Below are positions 28,753-38,360 of a stretch of 64,000 nt of DNA, one piece after another; position 1 is the stretch's first letter, and each line of letters begins with the position of its first letter. The notes below the pieces were generated by a model. The model made no database searches. It had not been told where the DNA came from and was given only the letters and a program-made list of their open reading frames with translations. Position numbers and translations under genes: made by a program. Source of the stretch: Shewanella aestuarii (GTDB lineage Bacteria > Pseudomonadota > Gammaproteobacteria > Enterobacterales > Shewanellaceae); the NCBI RefSeq assembly GCF_014647215.1, contig NZ_BMOT01000005.1:186001-250000 (forward strand), in the 5' to 3' direction.

Positions 28753-30903
28753 TTATTTGGGCCACGACTTTTCAGTAATAACTTGATTGCTTTCTGCTTT
28801 TATTATTCCTCTCTTCAATGCTTGAGTGAGATTGAGGTATAAAGGCGCACTAAAAATCGTCGCAGGAGCAAAATTAAGCGTTTTTAATGAAACATAGGTA
28901 CTGTCAGCTTGGGTCATGGCGGTTGCCAATGCATATTGTGCCGTTTCAAAATGAAGTTCTGCAGAAATGTTGGCATCTGGGTTTGCTAATAGTGGTAGCG
29001 ACAGATGACCTATGTATATCTTTGATTGAGCAATATCACGATTAAAACAGGGGATAGTCGGATTGTTTAGTACCGCGGTAGACAGATAGCTTGTAATGGC
29101 AGCAAGGAGATCATTTGCGCTGATACTGTGATTAAAACAGCATGCAAATTGTCCAGGTTTTATTATGTAGATGTCTGCAGTGAGTTCTTGGCTAAGCTCA
29201 TTGATAAATTTATGGATAATTTTAGCTGATTCCGTTAAGCCCATTTGGGTATCGCTATGGGTTAATGCTTCAACTTTTATCAGTGTGAAAGTTGAAATCT
29301 CACTTATACGGTCAAAGTTGAGCCTTTGTAAACAGGCTCGAAGACCGTTTAGTTGGGAAATCGGCTCTAATAAATATTGTTTTTTAAATCTGCGCTGTGC
29401 GTTAATTATTTTGCTTGAACGACTTAATGCAATTAACAATACGATGGCAATAAAAACTAAAAAGCTCACCAAGCTGATAATAATAAAGTGTTTATGGTTA
29501 ATTTCGTCGGCTTGTTCGTTTACTTTGTTTTGCAGTAAGTCCAAGTCAAACTTTAATTTTTGCTCGGTTAACTCGGATGAAGATGTCGGTGAGCTCTGTT
29601 GATCTTCAGCAATCTTGGTGAGGTCAATAATCGCATCAACAATATTAATTGCTGACGCTAAGTCACCAAGTTGTCGATAAGCGGTAGATAAATATTTAAG
29701 CGCTTCTAATTCTTGCTCTGTAAGATTTTTCTCTTTGGCTAAGGCTAATGATTTATTGGCATGTTCTATTGCTTCTAACCACATAGATTGTTTTAGCAAA
29801 ATCTGTGCGTACAACGCCTCATTATATACCAAATAATGTTTAACATTTTTTGCAGTAAAAATCGCATTGGCTTTGGCTATTGAGGTTAAAGCATCATTGC
29901 CATTATCGAGGTTGAGATACGCTTCTGCGATGTTGTGGTGATTCAATCCTTGACCAATTTCATTGCCAAGGCGCTCATTGACTTGCAGTGCGTTAAGGTA
30001 CTGAACAATGGCTTGGTTCCATTGTTTTTGTTCGCCATAAACCATTGCGATAACGGTTAACGCTTCTGATATATATGAGTCTTGATTAAGGGCTTGAAAG
30101 CTTGTTGCGGCATCATGAGCATGTTTTAAGGCTTCATCCCATTGTTCCAAATCACGATAAGTGCGGGCTAAATTCAATTGTGCATGAGCTTTAATGCCGG
30201 GATAGCTGATACGATTACCGACACGGAAAGCTTCACCATAATATTGTAATGATTTAGCATGTTCATTTCTGCGGTTGTAATAACGACCTAATTCCAATTC
30301 TGATAATGCGATAAAGTAGTCATTTCGCATTTGATAGGCGATTTCTCGGTAGCGGTTTAAGTGAGTTAGATTGGCCGCGGGTTGCAACACCATTTGATAT
30401 AGGCCGCTTAGGTGTTCATGTAAGGTAAATTTGAATAGGGTGGCTTCTTCAGATGGATCAGAACTAACCTTATTAAGGGCTTCATTGTACTGGTCTATGG
30501 CAAACGCGTAATCTTGAGTTTTTCTTGCTTTAAGGCGAGCGTTTAACATGATTAAGACTGCTTGGTCATGCGGTCTTGATATTACTATTTCTAACTGTTT
30601 GATGAGTATTTGCGCATCATCATATTTAGTTACGGAATGAACATTAGATTCTAGATTGAGTCTGGCAAGTAGGATTAATTTTTGAATCAGTTTTTCAGAA
30701 TCAATATCAAGTCTGTCAGCTATTTGATCAAATTCAACTGAATTTGAAAACGACAATGGAAATTGAGTGCTTTTGTTCAGTTCCACAAATAACTCTTGTG
30801 GTGCTTCTCTAAAGCGTACTTCCTGATCTTCAAGTACGCTTGCATTCACCACAACAGGCGAAAAAAACAATAACAGCAAAATTGAAACCATAAAATGCCG
30901 CAT
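28753..30903 (-). CDS. TPR-repeat membrane protein with degenerate GGDEF-like C-terminus
   Basis: 716 residues from the ATG at 30903 with AAGGAAGAAGG upstream. Residues 1-20 are a signal peptide (MVSILLLLFFSPVVVNA). About 100-490 are tetratricopeptide repeats (blocks like ALKHAHDAATSFQAL and AIVQYLNALQVNERLGNE), then a membrane helix near 515-537 (HFIIISLVSFLVFIAIVLL). The C-terminal segment starts LEPISQLNGLRACLQRL, recalling the DPLTGLPNR entry of GGDEF domains, but the catalytic signature is replaced by KPGQFACCF. It probably senses with a periplasmic TPR domain and does not make c-di-GMP. Upstream of the DGC gene on the same strand (227 bp). Confidence 0.8.
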   Translation of the reverse strand: MRHFMVSILLLLFFSPVVVNASVLEDQEVRFREAPQELFVELNKSTQFPLSFSNSVEFDQIADRLDIDSEKLIQKLILLARLNLESNVHSVTKYDDAQILIKQLEIVISRPHDQAVLIMLNARLKARKTQDYAFAIDQYNEALNKVSSDPSEEATLFKFTLHEHLSGLYQMVLQPAANLTHLNRYREIAYQMRNDYFIALSELELGRYYNRRNEHAKSLQYYGEAFRVGNRISYPGIKAHAQLNLARTYRDLEQWDEALKHAHDAATSFQALNQDSYISEALTVIAMVYGEQKQWNQAIVQYLNALQVNERLGNEIGQGLNHHNIAEAYLNLDNGNDALTSIAKANAIFTAKNVKHYLVYNEALYAQILLKQSMWLEAIEHANKSLALAKEKNLTEQELEALKYLSTAYRQLGDLASAINIVDAIIDLTKIAEDQQSSPTSSSELTEQKLKFDLDLLQNKVNEQADEINHKHFIIISLVSFLVFIAIVLLIALSRSSKIINAQRRFKKQYLLEPISQLNGLRACLQRLNFDRISEISTFTLIKVEALTHSDTQMGLTESAKIIHKFINELSQELTADIYIIKPGQFACCFNHSISANDLLAAITSYLSTAVLNNPTIPCFNRDIAQSKIYIGHLSLPLLANPDANISAELHFETAQYALATAMTQADSTYVSLKTLNFAPATIFSAPLYLNLTQALKRGIIKAESNQVITEKSWPK

Positions 30904-31100
30904 AAATCGTTGACCTTCTTCCTTGATAAGCCGACTTCGGCCGGATTCAAAATAAATGATAAATTGTAAATGAATGTTGTTTATTGCTGAGACGTACACG
31001 ATAGATTGGTATAATTTTCTCCAGAAAGCAAAACAATCTGCATAAATATAAAACATTGTAATAAAAATAATAAATAGAATCATATCAGAAGGAAATCATA

Positions 31101-32927
31101 GTGAAACCCATCTCTTTAGCAATTATGTTCAGTAGTGCTGTTTTTATTGCCAGTTGGACACCAAAAGCCTTAGCCGACGTTCAATACCAGATAGATTTAA
31201 CACAGCCTCAGCATCATATCGCAAAAGTGGCCGTCAGCTTTCCAAAAACTGACGAGAAGTTATTAACGATTAACATGCCTGTTTGGCGAACAGGGCGTTA
31301 TGAAGTGTTACCTATCGCCGATGCGGTAAGATTATTTAAAGCCACCGACAGCCAAGGCAACGAACTCGATTGGCGTCGAACTGCTAGCGGAGAGTGGCAA
31401 GTCAGTCTAATTAAACCGTCGAGTGTCACAATTCATTATCAGGTTTATGCTAACCAATTGGGTGACCGTTTGCGTCATATTGACCGTACTCATGCCTACC
31501 TAGATGCCAGTGGCATATTTATGTATAGCCCATTATTCAGAGATGATGAGGTAAAGGTTAATTTATCTGTGCCTAAAGAGTGGAAAAGTTATTCGGGGAT
31601 GAAATCAGGCAATAAGGCACACTCGTTTATTGCGGATAATTATGATGTATTAGTCGACTCTCCCATTGAAACCGGAATTAACCAACATTTTGCTTTTAAA
31701 GCCGATGGTCGCAACTATGAAGTGGTTTTTTGGGGGGAAGGCAATTATGACACAACTGAAATTGTCGCTGATTTAGAAAAAATCAGTCATCAAGCATCCG
31801 CAATTTGGGATGGTTATCCTTTTGAACGTTATGTTTACATGGTGCATGCTACAAGTGGCGCTCGCGGTGCAACTGAGCATTTAAATTCCACGGTTATACA
31901 GTTACCTCGTTTTAACTTTCGTGAGCGTGAAGACTACTTACGTTTTATCAGCACAGCATCGCATGAGTTTATCCACACTTGGAATGTTAAAGCGTACCGC
32001 CCACAAGGGTTAGTCCCTTACAATTACCAAACTGAAAACATGACTGAGTTATTATGGATAGCAGAAGGGTCAACCAGTTATTTTCAGCATCAGCTTTTAC
32101 TGCGTGCTGGCATTATCAGCGCCGAAGAGTTTTTTGATGATTTAAGTAAACGTATTACCAGTAACCAGCGTAATCCTGGGCGTGAAATTCAGTCGATTGC
32201 TGAAGCCAGTTTAGGTCAGTGGAGCAGTACTTGGGGAGATTATGCGGTTAACCATAGTGTGAATATCTACTCTGAGGGTTACATGACCTCTTTAGCGTTA
32301 GACTTTGATTTGCTTTCACAAACCCAATTAAACCATTCATATCGTGATGTTCATAAAAAGCTATATCAAGATTTTAAAGTGCCTATGGGATATCAGGTTG
32401 ACGATGTTAAAAAGATTCTCAAAGGGCTAACAGGTAAAGATTATCAGGCATGGTGGCAACAGCATGTGAGTTCGCCTGTGTCATTAGATTTTGATGCCTT
32501 GTTATCTCAGGCTGGGTTGCAAATTGGCTATGACAAAGACGCAAAAACCTTAGTTGATGCAGGTTTAACGCTTACTGGCTCACATAATGATTTAACCATT
32601 GCAAATGTGCGCCGAGAAGGCCCAGCATGGCAAGCTGGAGTTAATGCTGGAGATGAAATCATTGCTGTAAACGGACTTAAAGTGACAGCTTCTGGTTGGG
32701 ATAAACGTTTGGCTGATTTTAAAGCGGGTGATAGCGTTGAGTTGACCTTGTTCAATAATGATCAACTAGCCAAACGCACTATTACCTTAGCAGAACATCC
32801 AAAAGGTGAGCAAAAAATTTCCCCCGTTGAGTCGGTAACGGCTGAACATAAAGCTTTCTTAAAGGCTTGGGTAGGGATTGACTGGCCGTTCGACAGTGAT
32901 GGGAAATTTATCAAACCAGCAAAGTAA
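31101..32927 (+). CDS. Secreted M61-family metallopeptidase with PDZ domain
   Basis: 608 residues with GTG start (AGAAGGAAA upstream). Residues 1-25 are a signal peptide (ending SWTPKALA). The zinc motif HEFIH lies at residues 288-292, with the downstream ligand glutamate in WIAEGSTSY near 318. A PDZ domain at about 470-570 contains GPAWQAGVNAGDEIIAVNG. M61 proteins are glycyl aminopeptidases of bacteria. It stands alone, divergent from the TPR gene, and ends at a strong terminator. Confidence 0.92.
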   Translation: MKPISLAIMFSSAVFIASWTPKALADVQYQIDLTQPQHHIAKVAVSFPKTDEKLLTINMPVWRTGRYEVLPIADAVRLFKATDSQGNELDWRRTASGEWQVSLIKPSSVTIHYQVYANQLGDRLRHIDRTHAYLDASGIFMYSPLFRDDEVKVNLSVPKEWKSYSGMKSGNKAHSFIADNYDVLVDSPIETGINQHFAFKADGRNYEVVFWGEGNYDTTEIVADLEKISHQASAIWDGYPFERYVYMVHATSGARGATEHLNSTVIQLPRFNFREREDYLRFISTASHEFIHTWNVKAYRPQGLVPYNYQTENMTELLWIAEGSTSYFQHQLLLRAGIISAEEFFDDLSKRITSNQRNPGREIQSIAEASLGQWSSTWGDYAVNHSVNIYSEGYMTSLALDFDLLSQTQLNHSYRDVHKKLYQDFKVPMGYQVDDVKKILKGLTGKDYQAWWQQHVSSPVSLDFDALLSQAGLQIGYDKDAKTLVDAGLTLTGSHNDLTIANVRREGPAWQAGVNAGDEIIAVNGLKVTASGWDKRLADFKAGDSVELTLFNNDQLAKRTITLAEHPKGEQKISPVESVTAEHKAFLKAWVGIDWPFDSDGKFIKPAK

Positions 32928-32997
32928 GCACATCCTGAGCAGGAGCAAACTTTGGCGATAAATTGTCTTGGTTATCCTTATTGCTATTAACAATATG

Positions 32998-33026
32998 AAA
33001 ATGCCCATCAACTTGATGGGCATTTT
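32998..33026. terminator. Bidirectional terminator after the M61 gene and the GST gene
   Basis: AAAATGCCCATCAA / TTGATGGGCATTTT, a 14-bp perfect inverted repeat with A and T flanks between two convergent genes. Confidence 0.9.
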
Positions 33027-33070
33027 GGTTTGGCAGCGTCACTTGCACAGTTGATCAACATGAGGGCTAA

Positions 33071-33628
33071 TTACTGCGGTGGTTTAGTATCGGCAAAAGG
33101 AGGATAGGTGGCGATTGCTGCTAAAAAACGCTTCAAGTTAGGGCAATTATCAATATTAATACGTTGTCGGAATAATCCCCAATCTAAATAACAGGCCAAC
33201 CTTAATTCGGCATCGCTATAGGGCGCCGAGTTGCTTAACGTAAGCTGTTCAAATTGTGCAATACTTGACGCTATTCGAGCGGCTTGCCGTTGGGTATAAG
33301 CCACTGCATGAATATCCACACCATCTTTTTCTAAAAAGAACAGGTTTACCGTGCTATCAAGGGCAGTATTTACCATGCAAAAGGTATCAAGTTCTGCAGG
33401 TGAAGCTAAATAATCCTGACCAGCTTGTTGACGAATGTAGAATAAAATCGCGCTAGAGTCGGTTAAGAAAGTGTCCTTGTCCTGTAAAAATGGCACTCGC
33501 TGTGTCGGTGAATGAATTGCACTACTGGCTTGATCGGTTTCAATAAACTCAAAAGTTTGGCCTGAAGTCATCAAAGCCATACGGCAATGACGTACAAAAG
33601 GTGAAGTATAGCTACCATAAAGTTTCAT
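33071..33628 (-). CDS. Glutathione S-transferase family protein
   Basis: 185 residues beginning MKLYGSYTSPFVRHCRMAL, a thioredoxin-like GST N-terminal domain with the cis-Pro motif QRVPFLQD and the TDSSAILFYI glutathione-binding serine motif (about 57-66). The C-terminal helical domain is short compared with many GSTs (family usually 195-220). It would conjugate or bind glutathione; substrate unknown. It lies 37 bp downstream of rdgC on the same strand. Confidence 0.88.
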   Translation of the reverse strand: MKLYGSYTSPFVRHCRMALMTSGQTFEFIETDQASSAIHSPTQRVPFLQDKDTFLTDSSAILFYIRQQAGQDYLASPAELDTFCMVNTALDSTVNLFFLEKDGVDIHAVAYTQRQAARIASSIAQFEQLTLSNSAPYSDAELRLACYLDWGLFRQRINIDNCPNLKRFLAAIATYPPFADTKPPQ

Positions 33629-33665
33629 TCTGACTCCTGCTATTTATGCGATTGCGATATTAAAC

Positions 33666-34577
33666 TTAAATGCTTTGTTCCATTGGCCCAAAAGCGCCAT
33701 GCAATGCTTGAATGAAAGCAATAAGTTCACTGCCCATTAAGGCGAAATCGGCATCTAAACGTGCCATAGGATCTTCATTGCCGACATCATCGTTACCCGC
33801 TCTAAATTCTTCGGAGAATTTAATACGTTTTACGCTGGCATCAGATTGCATCACAAATGCGATTGATTGAGCAAAGTGCAGTGCAAGTTTATGTACTTGT
33901 TTGCCCGTGGCTAAGTGCGCAAGCACTTCATCTTCCTGTAAAACTTGTTGTTTAAAGCGAACAATTCCACCTTCGTCAGAATCGGATTTTAGTTCTGCTT
34001 CATCTTGCATTTCAAATGGTAAAGAGGCGGCACCAGCCTGAAGCCATTCAGTTAACGTTTGCTCGATTGGTTTAGCATAACTTAATGGAATAACAGGTAA
34101 ACTGCCTAACGCTTTACGTAATAGCGCTAACAATTCCTCAGCTTTGGTAGCACTTGAACTGTCGACTAAGATCATTTCTAGTTCAGGTAAAATTAGTGCT
34201 CGGGTTTGGCTGCGACGCGAAAACGCACGTGGAAGTAACGTGGTCGTGATGTCATCTTTCATGGCATCTTTTTCTTTCTTAGTCACTTTACGATTTTCTT
34301 GCTCTTCAATTTCAGCCACTTTTTCATCTAATGCTTCTTTAATTACCTGACCAGGTAATATTTTCTCTTCTTTAGTGACACAAATTAAGTGACGGTTTTC
34401 AGCGCTGTGGACTAAAGATTGGCCTTTTTTACCTAAAGCATTGGAGAAACCAAATTTGCTGATGTCTTGGCTAGTACAAGGCGAAAATGTGAAGTCAGCT
34501 AAAGCTTGTTCGAGCGTTTCAGTGTCGGTTGAAAACGGTTTATTGAAACGATACAGGGTGAGATTTTTAAACCACAT
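33666..34577 (-). CDS. rdgC: Recombination-associated protein RdgC
   Basis: 303 residues, the same length as E. coli RdgC, beginning [15 protein letters not shown]. Conserved blocks include [12 protein letters not shown], an acidic/basic segment [23 protein letters not shown] and [15 protein letters not shown]. RdgC forms a ring-shaped dimer around DNA and limits RecA-mediated strand exchange at the nucleoid. It leads a probable two-gene unit with the GST gene. Confidence 0.95.
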   Translation of the reverse strand: MWFKNLTLYRFNKPFSTDTETLEQALADFTFSPCTSQDISKFGFSNALGKKGQSLVHSAENRHLICVTKEEKILPGQVIKEALDEKVAEIEEQENRKVTKKEKDAMKDDITTTLLPRAFSRRSQTRALILPELEMILVDSSSATKAEELLALLRKALGSLPVIPLSYAKPIEQTLTEWLQAGAASLPFEMQDEAELKSDSDEGGIVRFKQQVLQEDEVLAHLATGKQVHKLALHFAQSIAFVMQSDASVKRIKFSEEFRAGNDDVGNEDPMARLDADFALMGSELIAFIQALHGAFGPMEQSI

Positions 34578-34884
34578 AAAAAGACACTCATTAATAAATA
34601 AATTAGTTGGCCAAGCAGTTTACGGCATCTTAATGGTTGGGTAAACAGCGGTTTTTGTTGATTTTACATTGAAACAATCAGGTTTAATAAAAATGTCACA
34701 TTTATGTTTTTAGGTTTATTTATTGTTATTTTTCAGTGACTAACGTTTTTTGGTTGTTTGCTTAACACTATTAATTAAGGCTATGCTTATTTATTGCAAT
34801 ATTTCTGAAACATTTCCAAGGCAAACTTCGGCTCGTTCCAAACAACAAACACATGACGAAATGAAACGTCGAAAGGATGAAATG
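34578..34884. other. 307-bp region between rdgC and the porin gene
   Basis: AT-rich, presumably holding the porin promoter. One Pho-box-like half site ATGTCAC occurs at 34693-34699; a second half 11 bp on is poor (ATGTTTT), so a Pho box here is doubtful. Confidence 0.35.
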
Positions 34885-35811
34885 ATGAACTTATTTGCTA
34901 AAACTCTACTGGCTTGTGCGGTATCTGCTACGACAATTTCAACTGCTTACGCGGCAGAACCATTATTAGTTTATGGTAAGTTAAATGTGTCAGCACAATC
35001 TAACGATGTAGCCGGTGAGACAGAAACGACAATTCAAAGTAATGCATCACGTTTTGGTGTGAAAGGTGATTTTGACCTAGGTAATGATCTTCAAGCTTTT
35101 TATACCATCGAATATGAAGTTGATACTGGCGATGATGCAAAAGAGAACTTTAAAGCGCGTAATCAATTTGTCGGTTTACAAGGTCACTTTGGTTTAGTCT
35201 CTGTGGGACGTAACGATACAATGTTAAAAGTCTCTCAAGGTAAAGTTGATCAATTTGGTGATTTAGCGGGCGATCTAAAAAATGTGTTTAAAGGTGAAAA
35301 CCGTATGGCACAAACCGCAACTTATATGACGCCTATGTTTGGTGATTTTCAAGTTGGCGTAACTTATGTTGCCGATGGCGATGCTGAACAAAATGCTGAA
35401 AATGGCGTGAGTATGGCTGCCACTTATGGTGATGCTGATTTAAAACAAACACCAGTATACGCAGCTATTGCCTATGATTCGAAAGTAAAAGGCTATGACA
35501 TTGGCCGTGCTACGGTACAAGGCAAGCTTGTGGGTGTTGTATTAGGTGGTATGTACCAGCAGCAAGAAAAATTAGATTCTGGCATTACCGATAACGGTTA
35601 TTTATTAAGCGCGGCTTATGGGATTAACGATGTGACCTTAAAAGCCCAATATCAAGACATGGATAACAAAGGCGATTCATGGTCTGTTGGCGCAGATTAT
35701 AAATTAGCTAAACCTACAAAGCTTTTTGCTTTCTATACTACCAATGCTTGGTATGAATCAGGCGATATGGATGATTCATACCTAGGCTTAGGTTTAGAGC
35801 ATAAGTTTTAA
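34885..35811 (+). CDS. Outer-membrane porin next to phoBR (phosphate-linked)
   Basis: 308 residues from the ATG at 34885, the third of closely placed start codons and the best spaced from AAGGA (34873-34877). Residues 1-22 are a signal peptide ending TAYAAEP. The mature part is a trimeric-porin-type beta barrel with repeated alternating strands, FGVKGDFDLG and QFVGLQGHFGLVSVGR. The terminal residue is Phe (HKF), required by BAM. In S. oneidensis the porin in this location precedes phoB and phoR; a role in phosphate or anion uptake is inferred only from position. Confidence 0.9.
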   Translation: MNLFAKTLLACAVSATTISTAYAAEPLLVYGKLNVSAQSNDVAGETETTIQSNASRFGVKGDFDLGNDLQAFYTIEYEVDTGDDAKENFKARNQFVGLQGHFGLVSVGRNDTMLKVSQGKVDQFGDLAGDLKNVFKGENRMAQTATYMTPMFGDFQVGVTYVADGDAEQNAENGVSMAATYGDADLKQTPVYAAIAYDSKVKGYDIGRATVQGKLVGVVLGGMYQQQEKLDSGITDNGYLLSAAYGINDVTLKAQYQDMDNKGDSWSVGADYKLAKPTKLFAFYTTNAWYESGDMDDSYLGLGLEHKF

Positions 35812-35825
35812 GCGTTGCGCTAAAT

Positions 35826-35851
35826 AAAAAAGGAGCTACGGCTCCTTTTTT
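35826..35851 (+). terminator. Intrinsic terminator of the porin gene
   Basis: AAAAAAGGAGC-TACG-GCTCCTTTTTT, a stable 11-bp stem with a tetraloop and T6. Confidence 0.93.
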
Positions 35852-35981
35852 GCTTTTGGTCAATATGTTTTATGGATTATTGGGCAGCTTTTAAGTGTAA
35901 CTCAGTTTATAGATGTGAATTAGCCAAGCAATTGAAGTAGTTTATCGATTAATATGGTTAAATATTTCCAAGATCATAATT

Positions 35982-36010
35982 CTGTAATAAAACTGACCAA
36001 TAATAGTCAT
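35982..36010 (+). promoter_or_regulatory. Pho box of phoB (autoregulation)
   Basis: Three 7-bp half sites at 11-bp period: CTGTAAT, CTGACCA and TAGTCAT, separated by AAAA and ATAA. It ends 27 bp before the phoB ATG, so the transcript would have a very short leader. PhoB autoregulation is known in E. coli. Confidence 0.65.
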
Positions 36011-36037
36011 CGTGGCAAATTACTGATAGAAGCGAAT

Positions 36038-36727
36038 ATGACAGCAAGGATATTAATTGTAGAAGATGAATCAGCCATCCGTGAGATGCTGACATTTGTG
36101 ATGGAACAACACGGGTTTACAACCGCTGCAGCTGAAGATTTTGATTCCGCCATCGAGTTATTGGCGGAACCTTATCCTGATTTAATTTTGCTAGATTGGA
36201 TGTTCCCTGGTGGCAGTGGTATTCAATTAGCTAAACGGCTAAAGCAAGACGAGTTTACTCGGCAAATCCCGATTATTATGCTGACGGCTCGTGGTGAGGA
36301 AGAAGATAAAGTCAAAGGCTTAGAAGTAGGTGCTGATGATTACATCACTAAACCTTTTTCCCCCAAAGAACTGGTAGCGCGTATCAAAGCGGTATTGCGC
36401 CGCAGTGCACCAACACGCTTAGAAGAAACCATTGATGTTCAAGGTTTGCAGTTAGATCCTGTGAGCCATCGTGTTTCAGTAGGCGATACAGTTCTGGACA
36501 TGGGACCGACCGAATTCAGACTTTTGCACTTCTTTATGACACATCCAGAACGTGTTTATAGCCGTGAGCAGTTATTAGATAATGTTTGGGGCACTAACGT
36601 TTATGTAGAAGATCGTACCGTAGATGTTCACATTCGCCGCTTAAGAAAGGCCGTTGAGCAGGGTGGATACGATAAGCTAATTCAAACGGTTCGTGGCTCT
36701 GGCTACAGATTTTCTACTCGCATGTAG
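36038..36727 (+). CDS. phoB: Phosphate regulon response regulator PhoB
   Basis: 229 residues, the same length as E. coli PhoB. The receiver domain has the acid pocket VEDE, phosphoacceptor Asp53 in [10 protein letters not shown], and Lys in [14 protein letters not shown]. The C-terminal OmpR-type winged helix (about 130-229) includes [13 protein letters not shown] and the recognition helix region [18 protein letters not shown]. The start at 36038 gives the family N-terminus; an upstream in-frame ATG at 35954 would lie within the Pho box. Ribosome binding site is weak (GATAGAAG). Activates pst and porin-type genes at low phosphate. Confidence 0.97.
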   Translation: MTARILIVEDESAIREMLTFVMEQHGFTTAAAEDFDSAIELLAEPYPDLILLDWMFPGGSGIQLAKRLKQDEFTRQIPIIMLTARGEEEDKVKGLEVGADDYITKPFSPKELVARIKAVLRRSAPTRLEETIDVQGLQLDPVSHRVSVGDTVLDMGPTEFRLLHFFMTHPERVYSREQLLDNVWGTNVYVEDRTVDVHIRRLRKAVEQGGYDKLIQTVRGSGYRFSTRM

Positions 36728-36794
36728 TGAATTGATTGCCAATGATTAATTTGGCGATGTTTGCTGGGTTAATTAATGATAATCTAGCCACTCA

Positions 36795-36858
36795 ACAGTG
36801 AAGTCTCACTGTGTGGCAGTATGGCGTGTTTTATTGAATGCGTTAAAGACTGCCATAC
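36795..36858 (+). other. Two adjoining inverted repeats in the phoB-phoR gap
   Basis: Hairpin A: ACAGTGA (36795-36801) / TCACTGT (36806-36812), perfect. Hairpin B: GTGTGGCAGT (36811-36820) / ACTGCCATAC (36849-36858), one mismatch. The two share bases 36811-36812. Neither has a T-tract, so they may tune processing or translation of phoR rather than terminate. Confidence 0.5.
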
Positions 36859-36878
36859 AGCCATTTAGGTAACATATA

Positions 36879-38174
36879 TTGAACTCTTATTCAGGTTATC
36901 GCCTGCTTTTTCGCCTTGGGGTGATGGTATTGTTATTGGTGCTGGTGGGCTGGATAGTCGACCAAATCGCATTAACCGTGTTACTTGGTTTGACGGGGTT
37001 ACTGTTTTGGCATTACCGCCAATTAGCTCGGCTCAACTACTGGTTGTGGAAAGATAAAAAACTGACACCACCGCAAGGCCGAGGCAGTTGGGAAAGCATC
37101 TTTAATGGCATCTATCGGCTGCAAGGTAAAAATCGTCGACGAGTCGGGCAATTAGCGGCTTTACTTGGGCGATTTCGCCAAGGCGCTGAAGCATTACCAG
37201 ATGCGGCAGTGGTGTTAGATTCTGAACATAATATTTTATGGTGTAACAAACTGGCGCAGCTGATTTTAGGATTTGTGTGGCCGCAAGATAATGGTCAACG
37301 GATTGATAATTTAATTCGTCATCCAGATTTTTCAGCTTATTTGCGGAAAAACAAATACTTTGAACCGTTAGAAATTCCATCTCCTGTATCAGAAAGACGT
37401 TTGTTAGAAATTCGATTAATGCCCTATGGTGACAGGCAATTATTATTAATTGCGCGCGATATTACTCGAATTCATCAACTAGAAAGTATGCGTAAAGACT
37501 TCGTTGCTAACGTGTCCCATGAGCTGAAAACACCGCTTACCGTGTTGCAAGGGTATTTAGAGATCATGCAAAGCATGGAGGATGAAAACTCACCTAATCA
37601 AAAACCACTAAATTTGATGCAACAACAAACTAGCCGAATGCAGTCCATGGTGGAACAGTTACTGGCTTTGTCGCGGATTGAAGCGGGTGCGAATGTCGAC
37701 TTGTCGAAGACGATTGATATGCACAATATGTTTAGCCAGTTAAAAGTGGAGGCATATGCGCTAGCCGCAGAGCAATATACCCTAGAGTTTTTCTGTGAGT
37801 CAGAATTAAATACCCATGGCGATGAATTGCAACTTAGAAGTGCGTGTTCAAATTTAATTTCAAATGCCATTCGTTATACCTCGCCAGGGGGTAAGATCAC
37901 GATAAAATGGCAAAATGTAGCAAGTGGAGCCAAATTTTCTGTCACAGACACAGGCGTGGGCATAGCACCTCAGCATATTAATCGTTTAACTGAACGCTTT
38001 TACCGTGTCGACAATGCACGCTCAAGTAAAACCGGTGGTAGTGGATTAGGCCTAGCCATTGTTAAGCACGCTCTAAGTCACCATCACAGTGAGTTAACGG
38101 TTGTTAGCGAGCTTGGAAAAGGCAGTACCTTTAGTTTTATTATTCCAACCCATTTACTTGAACGAAAAATCTAA
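36879..38174 (+). CDS. phoR: Phosphate regulon sensor kinase PhoR
   Basis: 431 residues (E. coli 431) with a TTG start at 36879; the start is chosen from family length and a weak AGG at 36867. Two N-terminal membrane helices (about 10-30 and 32-50), a PAS domain (about 95-195), a dimerisation and phosphoacceptor domain with His214 in VSHELKTPLT, and an HATPase domain with N box NLISNAIRYT, G1 DTGVGIA and G2 GSGLGLAIV. It phosphorylates PhoB under phosphate limitation. Separated from phoB by 151 bp that contains two hairpins. Confidence 0.95.
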   Translation: MNSYSGYRLLFRLGVMVLLLVLVGWIVDQIALTVLLGLTGLLFWHYRQLARLNYWLWKDKKLTPPQGRGSWESIFNGIYRLQGKNRRRVGQLAALLGRFRQGAEALPDAAVVLDSEHNILWCNKLAQLILGFVWPQDNGQRIDNLIRHPDFSAYLRKNKYFEPLEIPSPVSERRLLEIRLMPYGDRQLLLIARDITRIHQLESMRKDFVANVSHELKTPLTVLQGYLEIMQSMEDENSPNQKPLNLMQQQTSRMQSMVEQLLALSRIEAGANVDLSKTIDMHNMFSQLKVEAYALAAEQYTLEFFCESELNTHGDELQLRSACSNLISNAIRYTSPGGKITIKWQNVASGAKFSVTDTGVGIAPQHINRLTERFYRVDNARSSKTGGSGLGLAIVKHALSHHHSELTVVSELGKGSTFSFIIPTHLLERKI

Positions 38175-38260
38175 TTTTTTGCATCTGTCAATGCCGTCTG
38201 CTGACGGCATTTTTGTTTCTAGGGCAAAAATAGGTCGAAAACAAACAAAATATATTTCCG

Positions 38261-38316
38261 TTGTCACCGAACTGTCATATTAGAGTCATAGACTTGTCAT
38301 CATTGAAGTTGATACT
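38261..38316 (+). promoter_or_regulatory. Pho-box array and -10 of pstS
   Basis: Four 7-bp half sites at a strict 11-bp period: TTGTCAC, CTGTCAT, GAGTCAT and TTGTCAT (38261-38300). A -10-like GATACT follows at 38311-38316, where PhoB replaces a -35. This is two Pho boxes in tandem. Confidence 0.88.
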
Positions 38317-38360
38317 GACTACGTTTTAAAAACTTAGTACGCTTAATTTGGAGCAATACA

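Noticed and set aside
34693..34710. Pho box upstream of the porin gene
   Set aside because: Only one half site ATGTCAC is good; the second at an 11-bp distance is poor. Left as doubtful.
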